Source: Paracoccaceae bacterium (GTDB taxonomy: Bacteria > Pseudomonadota > Alphaproteobacteria > Rhodobacterales > Rhodobacteraceae). Taken from it: a stretch of DNA of 64,000 nucleotides. Location of the stretch: contig OY282431.1 in NCBI GenBank assembly GCA_958296035.1, positions 3,394,037-3,458,036 on the forward strand, written 5' to 3'. Each line of letters starts with the position of its first letter. Positions within the stretch are counted from its first letter, which is position 1. Shown one piece after another: positions 54,448 through 64,000 of this stretch. A model generated the notes under the pieces. That model saw only the letters and a list, made by a program, of their open reading frames with translations. It searched no databases and was not told where the DNA came from. The position numbers and the translations under genes are program-made.

Positions 54448-57400
54448 TTACGCCATGAGTACTTCCGGGTCTTCACTAAGCGGATGAGGTAACCGGTTCA
54501 GCATTTCCTTCGGGCAGATTTGAACAAAGTTGCCGATTTCGTCCTGCCATCTCTCAAGTATCTGGACGGCCCGAACGCTATCACTTTCCCTGGCGTGCAG
54601 TTCAATCAGCTCTCGCAACAGATTTTCCCAGTAATTGACCGTGACCGGACAGGTCAGGATAGTGTCGTAGTTGAGGTGCTTTGCGGTTTGATTCCCGGGG
54701 TCATGAATGTAGGCCATTCCTCCAGTCATTCCGGCACCAAAGTTGGCGCCGACGGTACCCAGCAACACGGCAACGCCACCGGTCATGTATTCACAACCGT
54801 TCGACCCGCATCCTTCGGCTACAACCCTCGCTCCCGAATTTCGCACACAGAATCGCTCACCTGCGCGGCCAGCTGCCAGAAGCACACCATCGGTTGCACC
54901 ATAAAGAACCGTATTGCCTATGATGGTATTGTCGCTGGCCACGAGACTCGATTCCACCGGAGGCCGAATGACGATCATGCCTCCGGAAAGCCCCTTGCCA
55001 ACGTAGTCGTTCGAATCGCCGAACACTTCGAGCTTGAGCCCACGAACAGCAAATGCACCTAGAGACTGACCGGTCGCACCGGCCAATTTCACGGTGAGAT
55101 GGTCGCGCTGCAGCTTGTTGTTCATGCCGAATCGTTTGACGATGAGCGCTGATGTACGGGTGCCGATGGTTCGATATGTATTGCGTACGTCATAGGACAG
55201 CTGCATTTTTTCGCCACGCTGAAAGAATGGCTGGGCGTCCTTGAAGATCTCGGCATCCAACGTATCCGGAACCTCATTGCGCGGTCTCTCCGAGCAGTTG
55301 CTGACCCTGGCGTTCTCGTCAACAATGACCAGAAGTGGATTGAGATCAAGATCGTCAAGGTTGTCCGAGCCGCGCGACACCTGCGACAACAAGTCTGCCC
55401 GTCCGACGATTTCATCGACCGAACGGGCTCCGATTCGCGCCAGGATCTCGCGCACTTCCTGGGCATAGAATGTCATCAGGTTGACAACCTTTTCAGCCGT
55501 TCCCGAAAACTTGGCGCGCAACCGCTCGTCCTGTGTGCAAACGCCAACGGGGCAGGTGTTCGACTGGCACTGTCGTACCATCAGACAACCCATGGAAATC
55601 AGTGACGCTGTGCCGATGCCGAATTCTTCAGCACCCAATAGTGCCGCGATGACAATGTCGCGACCGGTGCGTAATCCGCCATCCGTACGCAGCGTTACAC
55701 GGTCGCGAAGGTTGTTGAGCGTCAGCACCTGGTGGGTCTCTGCAAGGCCCATCTCCCAGGGCATTCCAGCAAACTTGATCGAAGTGGCAGGTGACGCACC
55801 AGTTCCGCCTGTATGTCCGGACACCAGGATTACATCGGCCTTGGCCTTGGCCACACCTGCCGCGATTGTCCCAATCCCGGCCGCCGAGACAAGTTTCACA
55901 CACACCTTGGCCTCGGGATTGATCTGCTTCAGATCGTAAATGAGCTGTGCCAGGTCTTCGATCGAATAGATGTCGTGATGCGGTGGCGGTGAAATCAGGC
56001 TAACGCCCGGCGTCGAATGCCTAAGCCTGGCAATGAGTTCGGTAACCTTCATGCCAGGCAATTGACCTCCCTCGCCAGGTTTGGCGCCCTGAGCGATCTT
56101 GATTTCAAGCTCGTCGCAATTGCCAAGATACTCCGCGTTTACGCCAAACCTGCCGCTGGCGACCTGCTTGATGCGAGCCGATGGGTTGTCGCCGTATTCA
56201 TCTGTATGAAAGTGGGCAGGGTCTTCTCCGCCTTCTCCCGAATCTGATTTGGCGCCAATCCGGTTCATGGCAACGTTCAGCGTACGATGGGCTTCTGGAC
56301 TGAGTGCTCCCAGGGACATCCCGGGCGTAACAAAGCGTCGGCGGATCGTGGTGATCGACTCAACATCATCCGCGGCAACGGGTTCCTCAGCTCCGTCGAT
56401 CTCGAGAAGATCGCGCAGATTGAGCGATGATGATGCGTTCATCGACGAGGAGTAGTCTTTCCACAGTTTGTAGCTGCCTTGTGCACAGGCCGCCTGCAAT
56501 CTGTGCATGGCACGGGCCTCCCAGGCATGCTTCTCGCCGCTGCGCCTCATCTTGTAGAAACCGCCAATTGGTAGCAGCCGTGTCGTGTAATCCCAGCTCA
56601 GGGCATGCTGTTTCTCGATGTTTTCCTGAATGCCGCCAATGCCTATTCCGGAAATCCGGCTAGGCATACCAGGGAAAAACTCGTTGACCATGGCCCTGGA
56701 CAGGCCGATTGCTTCAAAATTCAGTCCACCGCGATAGGAAGAGACGACCGATATCCCCATCTTGGACATAATCTTGAGCAGTCCCTGATTGATTGCTTCG
56801 CAATAGTTCCGCACTGCTCGCTGAAGCGAAAGTTCAAGCGTCCCTCTGGATATCCGGTCTGCTAGCGTATCCTGGGCAAGGTAGGCATTTACGGTCGTGG
56901 CTCCACAACCTATCAACACCGCGAAATAGTGCGGATCAATGCATTCCGCCGAACGGACGTTTAGCGTCGTGAATGATCGCAATCCCTTGTTAATCAATGA
57001 TGTATGGACGGCGCTCGTTGCCAGGATTATCGGCATGGCAGCCCGATCAATACCTTGGGCGGCATCACTCAATACTAGATGTACATAACCCGATCGCACG
57101 GCTGTTTCTGCTTCTTCCAGAATTGCATACAGTGCCTTGCGCAGTGCACCGGGTCCGGAGCCAACCGGAAACGTACAGTCAAGTTCTCTAACTCCTTTTC
57201 CAAAGTACCTGACGGTTGCATCGAATACCGCGTTGCTGAGCACCGGCGAATCCAGCATGGCAGATGCAATCCTCTCGGAATGCTCGTCGAGCACATTGTT
57301 ATGGTTTCCGAAGCGCGTAATCAGGCTCATGACGCGGTACTCTCGCAACGAGTCGATTGGCGGATTGGTGACCTGACTGAAGTTCTGTCGGAAGTAGTGG

Positions 57401-59010
57401 CTCAAAGGCCGATAGGTCGAAGATAGCACTGCCAGGGGCGTATCGTCTCCCATGGAAACTACGGCTTCCTTGGCTTCCGCTGCCAGGGGCGTCAAGATTG
57501 TTTCCAGTTCCTCGACGTTGTAACCAGCCATGAGCTGACGACGGCGCAAGTCCTCGCCAGCAGATGTCGGCTTTTCGGTGCGCCTATGAAGTTCACGGTC
57601 CAATTTTATTATGTTGGAGGTCAATTCCCCGAACGGCTTGCTGGTTGCCAATATGTTCTTGATGTCTCGGTCCCGCAACATCTTGCGCTCCTGGAGATCC
57701 ACAGCCACCATCTGTCCAGGACCCAGGGCACCCTTTTCGACAATGCATGCTTCGTCCAGGTTGACCATACCTGTCTCTGAACCGGCTATGAGCAGACCGT
57801 CACTGGTGACCGTATACCGCAATGGGCGAAGTCCGTTTCTGTCAAGTCCGGCCACGACCCAGCGACCGTCGGTCATGGCAAGTGCTGCCGGTCCATCCCA
57901 TGGCTCCATCACGGCGTTACAGTAGTTGTACATTTCCTGCCACTCACGAGGCAGCTCGGCAGTAAGCCGAGACCAGGCTTCGGGAACCATGATGGATTTG
58001 GTCATGGGAGCACTTCGACCAGCCCGGACGATGACCTCGAATGTGGCGTCCAGTGCCGCGGAATCAGAGGCTCCCCGGGAAACAATGGGCTTGATGTCGT
58101 CAGCATATTCGCCAAAACTTGCCGAGGCCATCTTGATCTCGTGGCTCTTTAGCCAGTTGAGATTACCCTTCAGCGTATTGATCTCACCGTTATGTGCCAG
58201 CATGCGGAACGGTTGTGCCAACCACCACTGCGGAAATGTATTGGTCGAATAGCGCTGATGATAGATGACAAAATCGGAGACAAATCCCTCTTCTTTGAGG
58301 TCTGGATAGAACTCGGCAACCTGTTCGGCGAGCATCATACCCTTGTAGACAACCAGCTGGCATGACAGTGAGCAAATATAGAAGTCACGGATGTGCTGTT
58401 GGAGCGCCGACCGTTCGATGCGTTTTCGGATCAGGAAAAGGTCGCGTTCGAAACTCTCTTCATCCAGCTGGCGACCATCGGCAATGATGATTTGTTCGAT
58501 TTCCGGCCGAGTTGCCGCAGCCATTTCACCGAGTACCGCCTTGTTTACCGGCACATGGCGCCATCCGTAGATGGTATGGCCCATGCGCAGAACCTCGGTT
58601 TCGACGATGGTACGACACATCTCCTGCCCGCCAAAGTCGGTGCGGGGCAAGAACACCATCCCCACAGCCAGTCGTCTGTCGCCCATCGGCACATGTCCTG
58701 TACGAGCGATTTGCTCGTCAAAAAACCTTGCCGGAATTCGAAGGCTCAGTCCGGCGCCGTCGCCTGTCTTGCCATCGGCATCAACAGCCCCGCGGTGCCA
58801 GACCGCCTTCAGGGCTGCGATGCCGTACTCAACGATCCTCCGGGAAGGCCGGGCTTCAATTGAGGCAACAAAGCCTACACCGCACGCATCATGTTCTGTA
58901 TCATCCCGATACAGGCCCTTGCGCGCGCGCTCCAGCCGCTTCATGTAACTACCAATCCGGGCCCTATCTTTCACGCTTGTATCCTCGCTTTCTGTGGCGG
59001 CTGACAACAC
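54448..59010 (-). CDS. gltB: Glutamate synthase (NADPH) large subunit
   Basis: About 1,500 residues (1,520 if the GTG at 59010 is used; a GTG at 58974 with GAGG upstream and an ATG at 58944 are alternatives). The N-terminal class II glutamine amidotransferase follows a short propeptide, with Cys nucleophile in HDACGVGFV; DAALDATFEVIVRAGRS and NGLRPLRY follow. The FMN-binding synthase domain contains GEGGEDPAHF and LVSGHTGGTGASP, the [3Fe-4S] motif is CQSNTCPVGVCTQD, and the C-terminal beta-helix has GLSGGMIVIRPP. It transfers glutamine amide nitrogen to 2-oxoglutarate. Follows gltD by a few bases. Confidence 0.97.
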   Translation of the reverse strand: MLSAATESEDTSVKDRARIGSYMKRLERARKGLYRDDTEHDACGVGFVASIEARPSRRIVEYGIAALKAVWHRGAVDADGKTGDGAGLSLRIPARFFDEQIARTGHVPMGDRRLAVGMVFLPRTDFGGQEMCRTIVETEVLRMGHTIYGWRHVPVNKAVLGEMAAATRPEIEQIIIADGRQLDEESFERDLFLIRKRIERSALQQHIRDFYICSLSCQLVVYKGMMLAEQVAEFYPDLKEEGFVSDFVIYHQRYSTNTFPQWWLAQPFRMLAHNGEINTLKGNLNWLKSHEIKMASASFGEYADDIKPIVSRGASDSAALDATFEVIVRAGRSAPMTKSIMVPEAWSRLTAELPREWQEMYNYCNAVMEPWDGPAALAMTDGRWVVAGLDRNGLRPLRYTVTSDGLLIAGSETGMVNLDEACIVEKGALGPGQMVAVDLQERKMLRDRDIKNILATSKPFGELTSNIIKLDRELHRRTEKPTSAGEDLRRRQLMAGYNVEELETILTPLAAEAKEAVVSMGDDTPLAVLSSTYRPLSHYFRQNFSQVTNPPIDSLREYRVMSLITRFGNHNNVLDEHSERIASAMLDSPVLSNAVFDATVRYFGKGVRELDCTFPVGSGPGALRKALYAILEEAETAVRSGYVHLVLSDAAQGIDRAAMPIILATSAVHTSLINKGLRSFTTLNVRSAECIDPHYFAVLIGCGATTVNAYLAQDTLADRISRGTLELSLQRAVRNYCEAINQGLLKIMSKMGISVVSSYRGGLNFEAIGLSRAMVNEFFPGMPSRISGIGIGGIQENIEKQHALSWDYTTRLLPIGGFYKMRRSGEKHAWEARAMHRLQAACAQGSYKLWKDYSSSMNASSSLNLRDLLEIDGAEEPVAADDVESITTIRRRFVTPGMSLGALSPEAHRTLNVAMNRIGAKSDSGEGGEDPAHFHTDEYGDNPSARIKQVASGRFGVNAEYLGNCDELEIKIAQGAKPGEGGQLPGMKVTELIARLRHSTPGVSLISPPPHHDIYSIEDLAQLIYDLKQINPEAKVCVKLVSAAGIGTIAAGVAKAKADVILVSGHTGGTGASPATSIKFAGMPWEMGLAETHQVLTLNNLRDRVTLRTDGGLRTGRDIVIAALLGAEEFGIGTASLISMGCLMVRQCQSNTCPVGVCTQDERLRAKFSGTAEKVVNLMTFYAQEVREILARIGARSVDEIVGRADLLSQVSRGSDNLDDLDLNPLLVIVDENARVSNCSERPRNEVPDTLDAEIFKDAQPFFQRGEKMQLSYDVRNTYRTIGTRTSALIVKRFGMNNKLQRDHLTVKLAGATGQSLGAFAVRGLKLEVFGDSNDYVGKGLSGGMIVIRPPVESSLVASDNTIIGNTVLYGATDGVLLAAGRAGERFCVRNSGARVVAEGCGSNGCEYMTGGVAVLLGTVGANFGAGMTGGMAYIHDPGNQTAKHLNYDTILTCPVTVNYWENLLRELIELHARESDSVRAVQILERWQDEIGNFVQICPKEMLNRLPHPLSEDPEVLMA

Positions 59011-59016
59011 ACATTT

Positions 59017-60459
59017 TCATGCGGTTCCATGTCCGGACGCCGATGATTCGCCAAATTGACGGAGAATCGAGTCGGCTGCCTCCTGACCATCCCTTATCGC
59101 CCACACCACAAGGCTTGCTCCCCGGACAATGTCTCCGGCGGCATAGACTCCTGGAATACTGGTTTCGTGAGTACCGAAACGTGCCCTCACTGTTCCCCAG
59201 CCTGTTATGTCAAGGTCGGAGGCATCCCAGCGTTCCTGCAATTCCTCGGGTTCAAATCCCAGCGCCTTGATGACCAGGTCGGCATCCCGAATACAGGACG
59301 ATCCGGCTATCGGTTCGGGCGCCCTCCGTCCGGTCGCGTCACGTTCTGACAACCGCATGCGCTGGACACGTATCCCTCTGACAGCACGATCGCCTACAAA
59401 TGCCCTAGGCAAGGTCAGCCAGGCAAATTCGACACCTTCTTCCTCGGCATTGTGCACCTCGCGCCTTGATCCGGGCATGTTTTCGCGATTCCGGCGGTAA
59501 AGACAGGTAACCGAAGTGGCGCCCTGGCGGACGGCGGTTCTGACACAATCCATCGCCGTATCACCGCCGCCAATAACCACAACTTTCTTGCCACATGCAT
59601 CGAGAGTTCCGCTATCGAATTCGTGGACGTCATCCCCGAAGCCCTTGCGATTGGAAGCCGTCAAATAGTCTATGGCAGCTACAATCCCCGCAGAGCCGAC
59701 ACCCGGGCACACCAAATCCCGTGACTTGTAGACCCCCGTGGCAACCAGGATAGCGTCGTGCCGCCGTCGCAGTTCGCGAAGTGAAATATCGCGTCCAACC
59801 TCAAAGTTCAGCCTGAACTCGGTTCCACCCTCGGACAGCTGGTCAACACGCTGCATCACGATCTGCTTCTCAAGCTTGAAGCCGGGAATTCCGTAGGTCA
59901 AAAGACCGCCGGCACGATCCTGGCGGTCATAAACCACAACCTGCAACCCCCGACGTCGCAGTCGGTCAGCGGCTGCAAGGCCAGCTGGCCCGCTGCCGAT
60001 GATTCCAACCGAGAAGTCATGCTCCTGCCGGGGGCGTATCGACTCGACCCAACCCTCTCTCCAGGCCATGTCGGTCAGGTACCGTTCGACCGATCCTATG
60101 GTCACCGTCCCATGGCCGGACTGTTCAATAACACAATTGCCTTCGCATAATCTGTCCTGCGGGCAAATGCGACCGCAGATTTCGGGAAAGCTGTTGGTTT
60201 GCTGGCTCAGCTCGTATGCCTCGCGATAGCGTCCCTCGGCCGTGAGCTTCAGCCAGTCCGGAATGTTGTTGTGCAGCGGACAGTGCGTCTGGCAATAGGG
60301 TACTCCACACTGTGAACATCGGCTGGCCTGCTCAGAGGCCGTAGCAGGTGGGTAGTCTCCATATATCTCACGAAAATCCTGACGCCGCTGTACAGCCTGA
60401 CGCTTTTCGGGCGTCGCATTGGCGGTATCGACAAATGAGAGCATGGAATATCTGACCAT
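59017..60459 (-). CDS. gltD: Glutamate synthase (NADPH) small subunit
   Basis: A 480-residue flavoprotein supplying electrons to GltB. The N-terminal Fe-S domain has CSQCGVPYCQTHCPLHNNIPDW and CGRICPQDRLCEGNC; the FAD site is VGIIGSGPAGLAAADRL; the NADPH site is VVVIGGGDTAMDCVRTAV; and the C-terminal FAD contact is GVYAAGDIVRGASLVVWAI. The ATG at 60459 has a GGAG site 6 bases upstream and is preferred over the ATG at 60444. First gene of the gltDB operon. Confidence 0.97.
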   Translation of the reverse strand: MVRYSMLSFVDTANATPEKRQAVQRRQDFREIYGDYPPATASEQASRCSQCGVPYCQTHCPLHNNIPDWLKLTAEGRYREAYELSQQTNSFPEICGRICPQDRLCEGNCVIEQSGHGTVTIGSVERYLTDMAWREGWVESIRPRQEHDFSVGIIGSGPAGLAAADRLRRRGLQVVVYDRQDRAGGLLTYGIPGFKLEKQIVMQRVDQLSEGGTEFRLNFEVGRDISLRELRRRHDAILVATGVYKSRDLVCPGVGSAGIVAAIDYLTASNRKGFGDDVHEFDSGTLDACGKKVVVIGGGDTAMDCVRTAVRQGATSVTCLYRRNRENMPGSRREVHNAEEEGVEFAWLTLPRAFVGDRAVRGIRVQRMRLSERDATGRRAPEPIAGSSCIRDADLVIKALGFEPEELQERWDASDLDITGWGTVRARFGTHETSIPGVYAAGDIVRGASLVVWAIRDGQEAADSILRQFGESSASGHGTA

Positions 60460-60724
60460 ATTCGCTCCAAATCTACATTTTTCCGAGGAACTGCGACTCT
60501 AACAGCCAATGTCATACAAGTAAAGGCAATAATTATGCCATATCTCGGGCAAAGGAACTGCTCTTGATCGACATTATCGTGGAAGCTCTTAATACTTAGG
60601 GCATAAAACGTGACCTAATAGCGGTTCATCCTTGAACTGTTGTTGACGAGTTCGGTCCGGTTGCAAACAGGGCGGCAATGGTCAAACTTGCAGATGCCGA
60701 TTGTAAATTCATGCGCGAGGCCTG
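60460..60724. promoter_or_regulatory. Divergent promoter region of gltDB and uppP
   Basis: About 265 bases, AT-rich around 60490-60620, between two divergently transcribed units. No specific operator was recognised. A GAGG ribosome site precedes the uppP ATG. Confidence 0.45.
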
Positions 60725-61528
60725 ATGCCGCTGTTTCAATTGCTGCTGGTAAGCATCATACAGGGTGTGACAGAATTCCTTCCTGTGTCATCCTCCGGGC
60801 ATTTGCTGCTCCTGCCGCATCTGTCGGGAAGTGAGGATCAGGGGCAAATGATAGACATCGCCGCTCATGTCGGCACTCTGGGAGCTGTAATCCTTTACTT
60901 CCGCCGGGATGTCATAGCGGTCGCGGCCGGATGTCTGGATGTTGGGCGCGGAAACTTTGACTCTGGATCCGCACGCCTGGCAATCTGCCTGGCCATTGCC
61001 ACGATTCCAGTCCTGCTTGCGGGCCTGCTTCTGCATCTTTCCGGTCTAGGCAAAGACATGCGAAGCATAGGTGTCGTCGGCATCGCGACATTGGTCTTCG
61101 CCATAGTGCTCTATGTGGCGGACCGGCTTGGTCCGGCTGAAATGAGCCTATCTGACTGGACGCCGCGACGGGCTCTTGCACTTGGCATGTGGCAATGCAT
61201 CGCGCTTGTTCCAGGAAGTTCACGATCCGGAGTCGTGATTACCGGAGCGCGTTTGCTCGGCTTTGGAAGACGGCAGGCGGCGCGACTCTCGCTCCTCATG
61301 TCAATTCCGACCATTGCAGCTGCCGGCGCTCTTGCAATCGCCGATCGCGCCCTGGATGCCGACCTCGCGACACTGCGGGACGGCGGTCTGGTAGCCGTGG
61401 TCTCGTTTCTTGTAGCATTGCTGGCTATCCATCTCATGTTGCTGCTGCTACGACGGGTCTCCTACACACCCTATGTCATTTATCGGCTGATTCTTGGAAG
61501 CGTTCTCGTCACGATTGCCTGGAGCTAG
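60725..61528 (+). CDS. uppP: Undecaprenyl-diphosphate phosphatase (BacA type)
   Basis: A 267-residue membrane enzyme that recycles the undecaprenyl carrier for peptidoglycan and glycan synthesis. Both catalytic motifs are present: QGVTEFLPVSSSGH at 13-26 with the conserved Glu, and LVPGSSRSG at 161-169. About seven to eight membrane helices. ATG with GAGG upstream. Overactivity of this family gives bacitracin tolerance. Convergent with the NDUFA9-like gene. Confidence 0.97.
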   Translation: MPLFQLLLVSIIQGVTEFLPVSSSGHLLLLPHLSGSEDQGQMIDIAAHVGTLGAVILYFRRDVIAVAAGCLDVGRGNFDSGSARLAICLAIATIPVLLAGLLLHLSGLGKDMRSIGVVGIATLVFAIVLYVADRLGPAEMSLSDWTPRRALALGMWQCIALVPGSSRSGVVITGARLLGFGRRQAARLSLLMSIPTIAAAGALAIADRALDADLATLRDGGLVAVVSFLVALLAIHLMLLLLRRVSYTPYVIYRLILGSVLVTIAWS

Positions 61529-61682
61529 AGTGCCCGGCGCGTCAATCCAGTGGAACGGTGGAAACGGGCGCTGCCATTACGCACCTTCGTGCAGTACAGC
61601 GGTTTTCCGATGGCATAGCAGAAGCAGGCCTGGGTGCTCCTGGCACCTGATTGCCAGTAGCAAACCCCTCAAGGAGTGACGT

Positions 61683-62678
61683 TCAGATCCTGCTTTCGGA
61701 ATTCAGAATATCAGCGGATTCCTTGATCGCGGTATATTGTCCTTCCGGACGAAAGCGGTACAGATACTGGTCAAGAATCGTGTCCATCGATACCGGTTCG
61801 ATGCCGAAGTCGCCAAATGTCCGTTTATCGCCGCTGACAATGTTGTCGTATCGCAGCTGCTTGATCTGGTCTCGGGTGAGCACGTTGTTACTGAGAAGTC
61901 CGCCCGACAAAAACTGCATCACATCCAGACTTGTGGCAATGGGCAAGGCTGCAACAGTTGGCAGGCCGATAATCAGGCGACGGCGGCGGATTACATGCAG
62001 CATTTTGTGCAGCAACTGGCGAAACGTTGCGATGTCGGGACCACCCAGCTCGTAAATGCCGGAAAAACCGTCGTCTCCGACAGCCTTCACAGCAGCCTTC
62101 GCAACATCATCAGCGAATACCGGCTGAAACCTGGTACCTGCCCCGACAATTGGGAGTATAGGAGACATCCGTGCCATTGCTGCGAAGCGGTTGAAAAACT
62201 GATCTTCGCTGCCGAACACCACAGACGGACGCAGTATCACGGCTCCGGCAAAATGCTCCTGAACCGCCTCCTCACCCATCGCCTTTGTCCTGGCATACAT
62301 GCTGTCGCTGGCTTCACTTGCGCCGATGGCTGAAATCTGGACAAATCTTCGAACGCCGGCCTGGGCTGACAAACGGGCTGCTCGCTCGGCCGCTTCTGCA
62401 TGTACTGCCCTGAAGCGCTGTCGAGGTGTTTCGGCGAGAATTCCCACGCAGTTAATAACGACCTGTGAGTTGGCCACCGAATCCCGAATCGACTGTTCAA
62501 AGCGTATATTCGCCAGTTCAGGCTCGACCTGACCAGGTGTTCCATAAGGGCGGACAAATCCGGCAAGGTTCGGATTGCGTACTGCAACTCGTACCCTCCA
62601 TCCCTCGAGTGCCAGTCTCAGGGTGATGAAACGACCTACAAATCCGGAGCCTCCGAACACAGTAGCGATTTTGCTCAA
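61683..62678 (-). CDS. Complex I NDUFA9 subunit-like NAD(P)-binding protein
   Basis: A 331-residue atypical SDR. The NAD(P) motif is TVFGGSGFVGRFITLRLALEG; it then has VINCVGILAETPRQRFRAVHAEAAERAARLS, FVQISAIGASEASDSMYARTKAMGE, and FQPVFADDVAKAAVKAV, all as in NDUFA9/YfcH-like proteins. The TTG start is supported by a GGGAGAAG site. Alphaproteobacterial members are relatives of the mitochondrial complex I accessory subunit; whether this one joins complex I is unproven. Next to uppP and gltDB, as in related genomes. Confidence 0.87.
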   Translation of the reverse strand: MSKIATVFGGSGFVGRFITLRLALEGWRVRVAVRNPNLAGFVRPYGTPGQVEPELANIRFEQSIRDSVANSQVVINCVGILAETPRQRFRAVHAEAAERAARLSAQAGVRRFVQISAIGASEASDSMYARTKAMGEEAVQEHFAGAVILRPSVVFGSEDQFFNRFAAMARMSPILPIVGAGTRFQPVFADDVAKAAVKAVGDDGFSGIYELGGPDIATFRQLLHKMLHVIRRRRLIIGLPTVAALPIATSLDVMQFLSGGLLSNNVLTRDQIKQLRYDNIVSGDKRTFGDFGIEPVSMDTILDQYLYRFRPEGQYTAIKESADILNSESRI

Positions 62679-63122
62679 GATCTTCTCCCGGCGTATGGTA
62701 CGTGTTCAACTGCGCAAACAGACATGGGTTCCAGGCATTTGCCCGAGCCACAGCGTGTCCCTCCGGCAGTTGACTACCTGTTACAGATGCTTTCTCCTGT
62801 AAACAACAATACAAGAATCGGGCCCTGCTTCAACCTCGCTGCTCTCCCGTTGGCACACACATTCGGTCCTGGGTGCATGATCCGGGATCTGCGCCCCCTC
62901 TTGACGGTGATGCAAAAACAGTCCGACTGTAAAATGGTTCGTTGCCACAGCGCGCTTTTCTGTGCAGGTTGGTAGAAATGCCGGGCGAGCTGGAATAGAA
63001 TGGCCTGCTGTGATTTGACCTGAGAATTCGCAAGACTGTGCCCGCGGCATCCTCGGATATCTCCCTCTACGCATCATTCACCACTCTTGCCTGTACAGTT
63101 TCCTTTGCCGGAGTTGCTACGA
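62679..63122. other. Intergenic region
   Basis: About 440 bases between divergent NAD(P)-binding genes; no gene recognised. Both promoters should lie here. A GGAG site is close to the GTG at 63123. Confidence 0.4.
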
Positions 63123-63749
63123 GTGCCTTCCACCCACAACATCGCCTTGCTGGGCGCAACCGGTCCCGTAGGGGGACATTTCCTCACCTATGCGCTGGAA
63201 GCAGGCCATAGTGTGACTGCCCTTGTCCGCAATCCCCGCAAACTTGCCAAAGTGAACGGCCCGGATATTTTCCAGGGTGACGCAACAAGCGAAGCCGATG
63301 TTCAGGCTGTAATTGCCGGGGCTGAGGTTGTGGTCAGTTGTATCGGCAATCCAGTGGGAGTGATGATCATGGAGCGAGCGGCAAGTGCAATACCTGATGC
63401 TGCCGGGGATTCAGACAGTCCGCCAAAGTGTATCCTTGTGACGAGTATCGGGTGCGGCGGGTCTTCATGGTTGGTCTAACACATCCTGATGATGATTGGA
63501 GGTAGCCAGGGATGCGAAGACTATGACAGGGCAAATGCCCTGATCGCCGCCGAAAGCGAAGTGCCCTACGTGCTGGTTCGGCCGGCGGCCTTGAATAACA
63601 AGGATGGCAAGGGGACCTGCAAAGCCTTCCGCTCGGGAGGAACATTTGCCAAACCGATACCCCGGCAGGATTTACCCCCGTTCTCATTCGACGCTATGAG
63701 CGAAGGCACGTGGAACGGCGGTGGTGGAATTCAGGTTTCTGGTAGTTGA
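63123..63749 (+). pseudogene. NAD(P)-binding SDR-like gene broken by in-frame ochre codon
   Basis: The frame starts at a GTG at 63123 (VPSTHNIALLGATGPVGGHF; GGAG 9 bases upstream) and continues LVRNPRKLAKVNGPDIFQGD and VVVSCIGNPVG. At 63477-63479 a TAA follows GCGGSSWLV. In the same frame the protein goes on for 90 codons: ILMMIGGSQGCEDYDRANAL, ESEVPYVLVRPAALNNK, and FAKPIPRQDLPPFSFDAMSE, ending at a TGA (63747-63749). Relatives have Lys at the stop (WLVK), so AAA to TAA is the likely change. The two-part layout is the NAD(P)H-binding NmrA-like fold, about 208 residues when whole. Confidence 0.75.
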
Positions 63750-64000
63750 GCCAGACGATACCTGCGTATTGTTCAGATTTTGACCAGGCCTTGCAGTGGG
63801 TCGATCTTCACGCCGACAGTGGCGAGAGGACAGCGACACAACGTTTGGCGAGACTGCAAAGTGCTGACTGCTTCTAACGTGCAGGTATGGATTGGCCGTG
63901 TCCAGAATCGGTCTCGGGGCTTCTTAGTAACCGGTTGCCGCGCAGCCCGCTGCCCTGTTGGTATTGACATGCAGGGAGCCTGTGTTTAGCTTCCACCGCT
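63750..64000. other. Window end, nothing recognised
   Basis: About 250 bases with short frames on both strands and no recognisable gene. Confidence 0.35.

Noticed and set aside
1-64000. CRISPR arrays, anti-phage defence clusters, prophage or rRNA
   Set aside because: No regularly spaced repeats, no Cas, phage structural, restriction-type or rRNA sequences were recognised.

Overview
The window looks like chromosomal DNA of a marine alphaproteobacterium, most probably Rhodobacterales. This rests on gene neighbourhoods and families I recognise (IalB-type protein next to rlmN; glutathione transferase-queG-SDR next to mtgA; gltD-gltB next to uppP and an NDUFA9-like oxidoreductase; soeABC sulfite dehydrogenase; phasin), not on any search. 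Housekeeping genes are intact and well conserved. Between them lies an unusually large amount of non-coding DNA, decayed transposases and genes stopped by in-frame nonsense codons, which suggests a genome in the middle of mobile-element expansion and erosion, as in a host-associated or recently bottlenecked lineage.

Layout. 0-5 kb: an IS630 corpse, two methyltransferases (FkbM type and class I), an unrecognised broken frame and a PPOX-fold protein. 5-11.7 kb: a cytochrome P450 behind a four-gene polar amino acid ABC importer, with a divergent zinc deacylase (aspartoacylase/succinylglutamate desuccinylase family) and a Rid-family protein; together a plausible catabolic cluster. 12-15 kb: tRNA-Pro(CGG), tRNA-Arg(CCG), a zinc deaminase and leuB. 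15-19.3 kb: a deleted DDE transposase flanked by about 165-bp inverted repeats, a family 25 glycosyltransferase with an IS1595 element against its 5' end, and IS5 and IS1380 scraps. 19.3-24.9 kb: a CUT1 sugar ABC operon whose binding-protein gene carries an in-frame amber codon, then an MDR oxidoreductase. 25.6-28.9 kb: leuD and leuC, followed by a group II intron reverse transcriptase remnant.

29-39.8 kb: IalB-like protein, rlmN, an AAC(3)-I-like acetyltransferase, two L,D-transpeptidases, a CAP-domain lipoprotein, a small membrane protein, SDR-queG-GST-mtgA and a phasin. 40-44.5 kb: soeABC. 44.6-50.1 kb: a fused IS630/IS5 scrap, a second polar amino acid ABC operon, a second group II intron remnant, and IS1380 and IS256 remnants. 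50.1-52.2 kb: two more family 25 glycosyltransferases. 52.2-54.4 kb: a decayed DDE transposase and apparently empty DNA. 54.4-64 kb: gltB and gltD (GOGAT), uppP, an NDUFA9-like oxidoreductase, and a NAD(P)-binding gene broken by an ochre codon.

Working together: gltBD assimilate ammonia; leuBCD make leucine, but leuB now sits about 10.7 kb from leuCD with transport and IS DNA in between; soeABC would oxidise cytoplasmic sulfite from organosulfur catabolism; mtgA, uppP and the two YkuD proteins serve the cell wall; the glycosyl- and methyltransferases probably modify surface glycans. No CRISPR array, rRNA, prophage or origin was seen.
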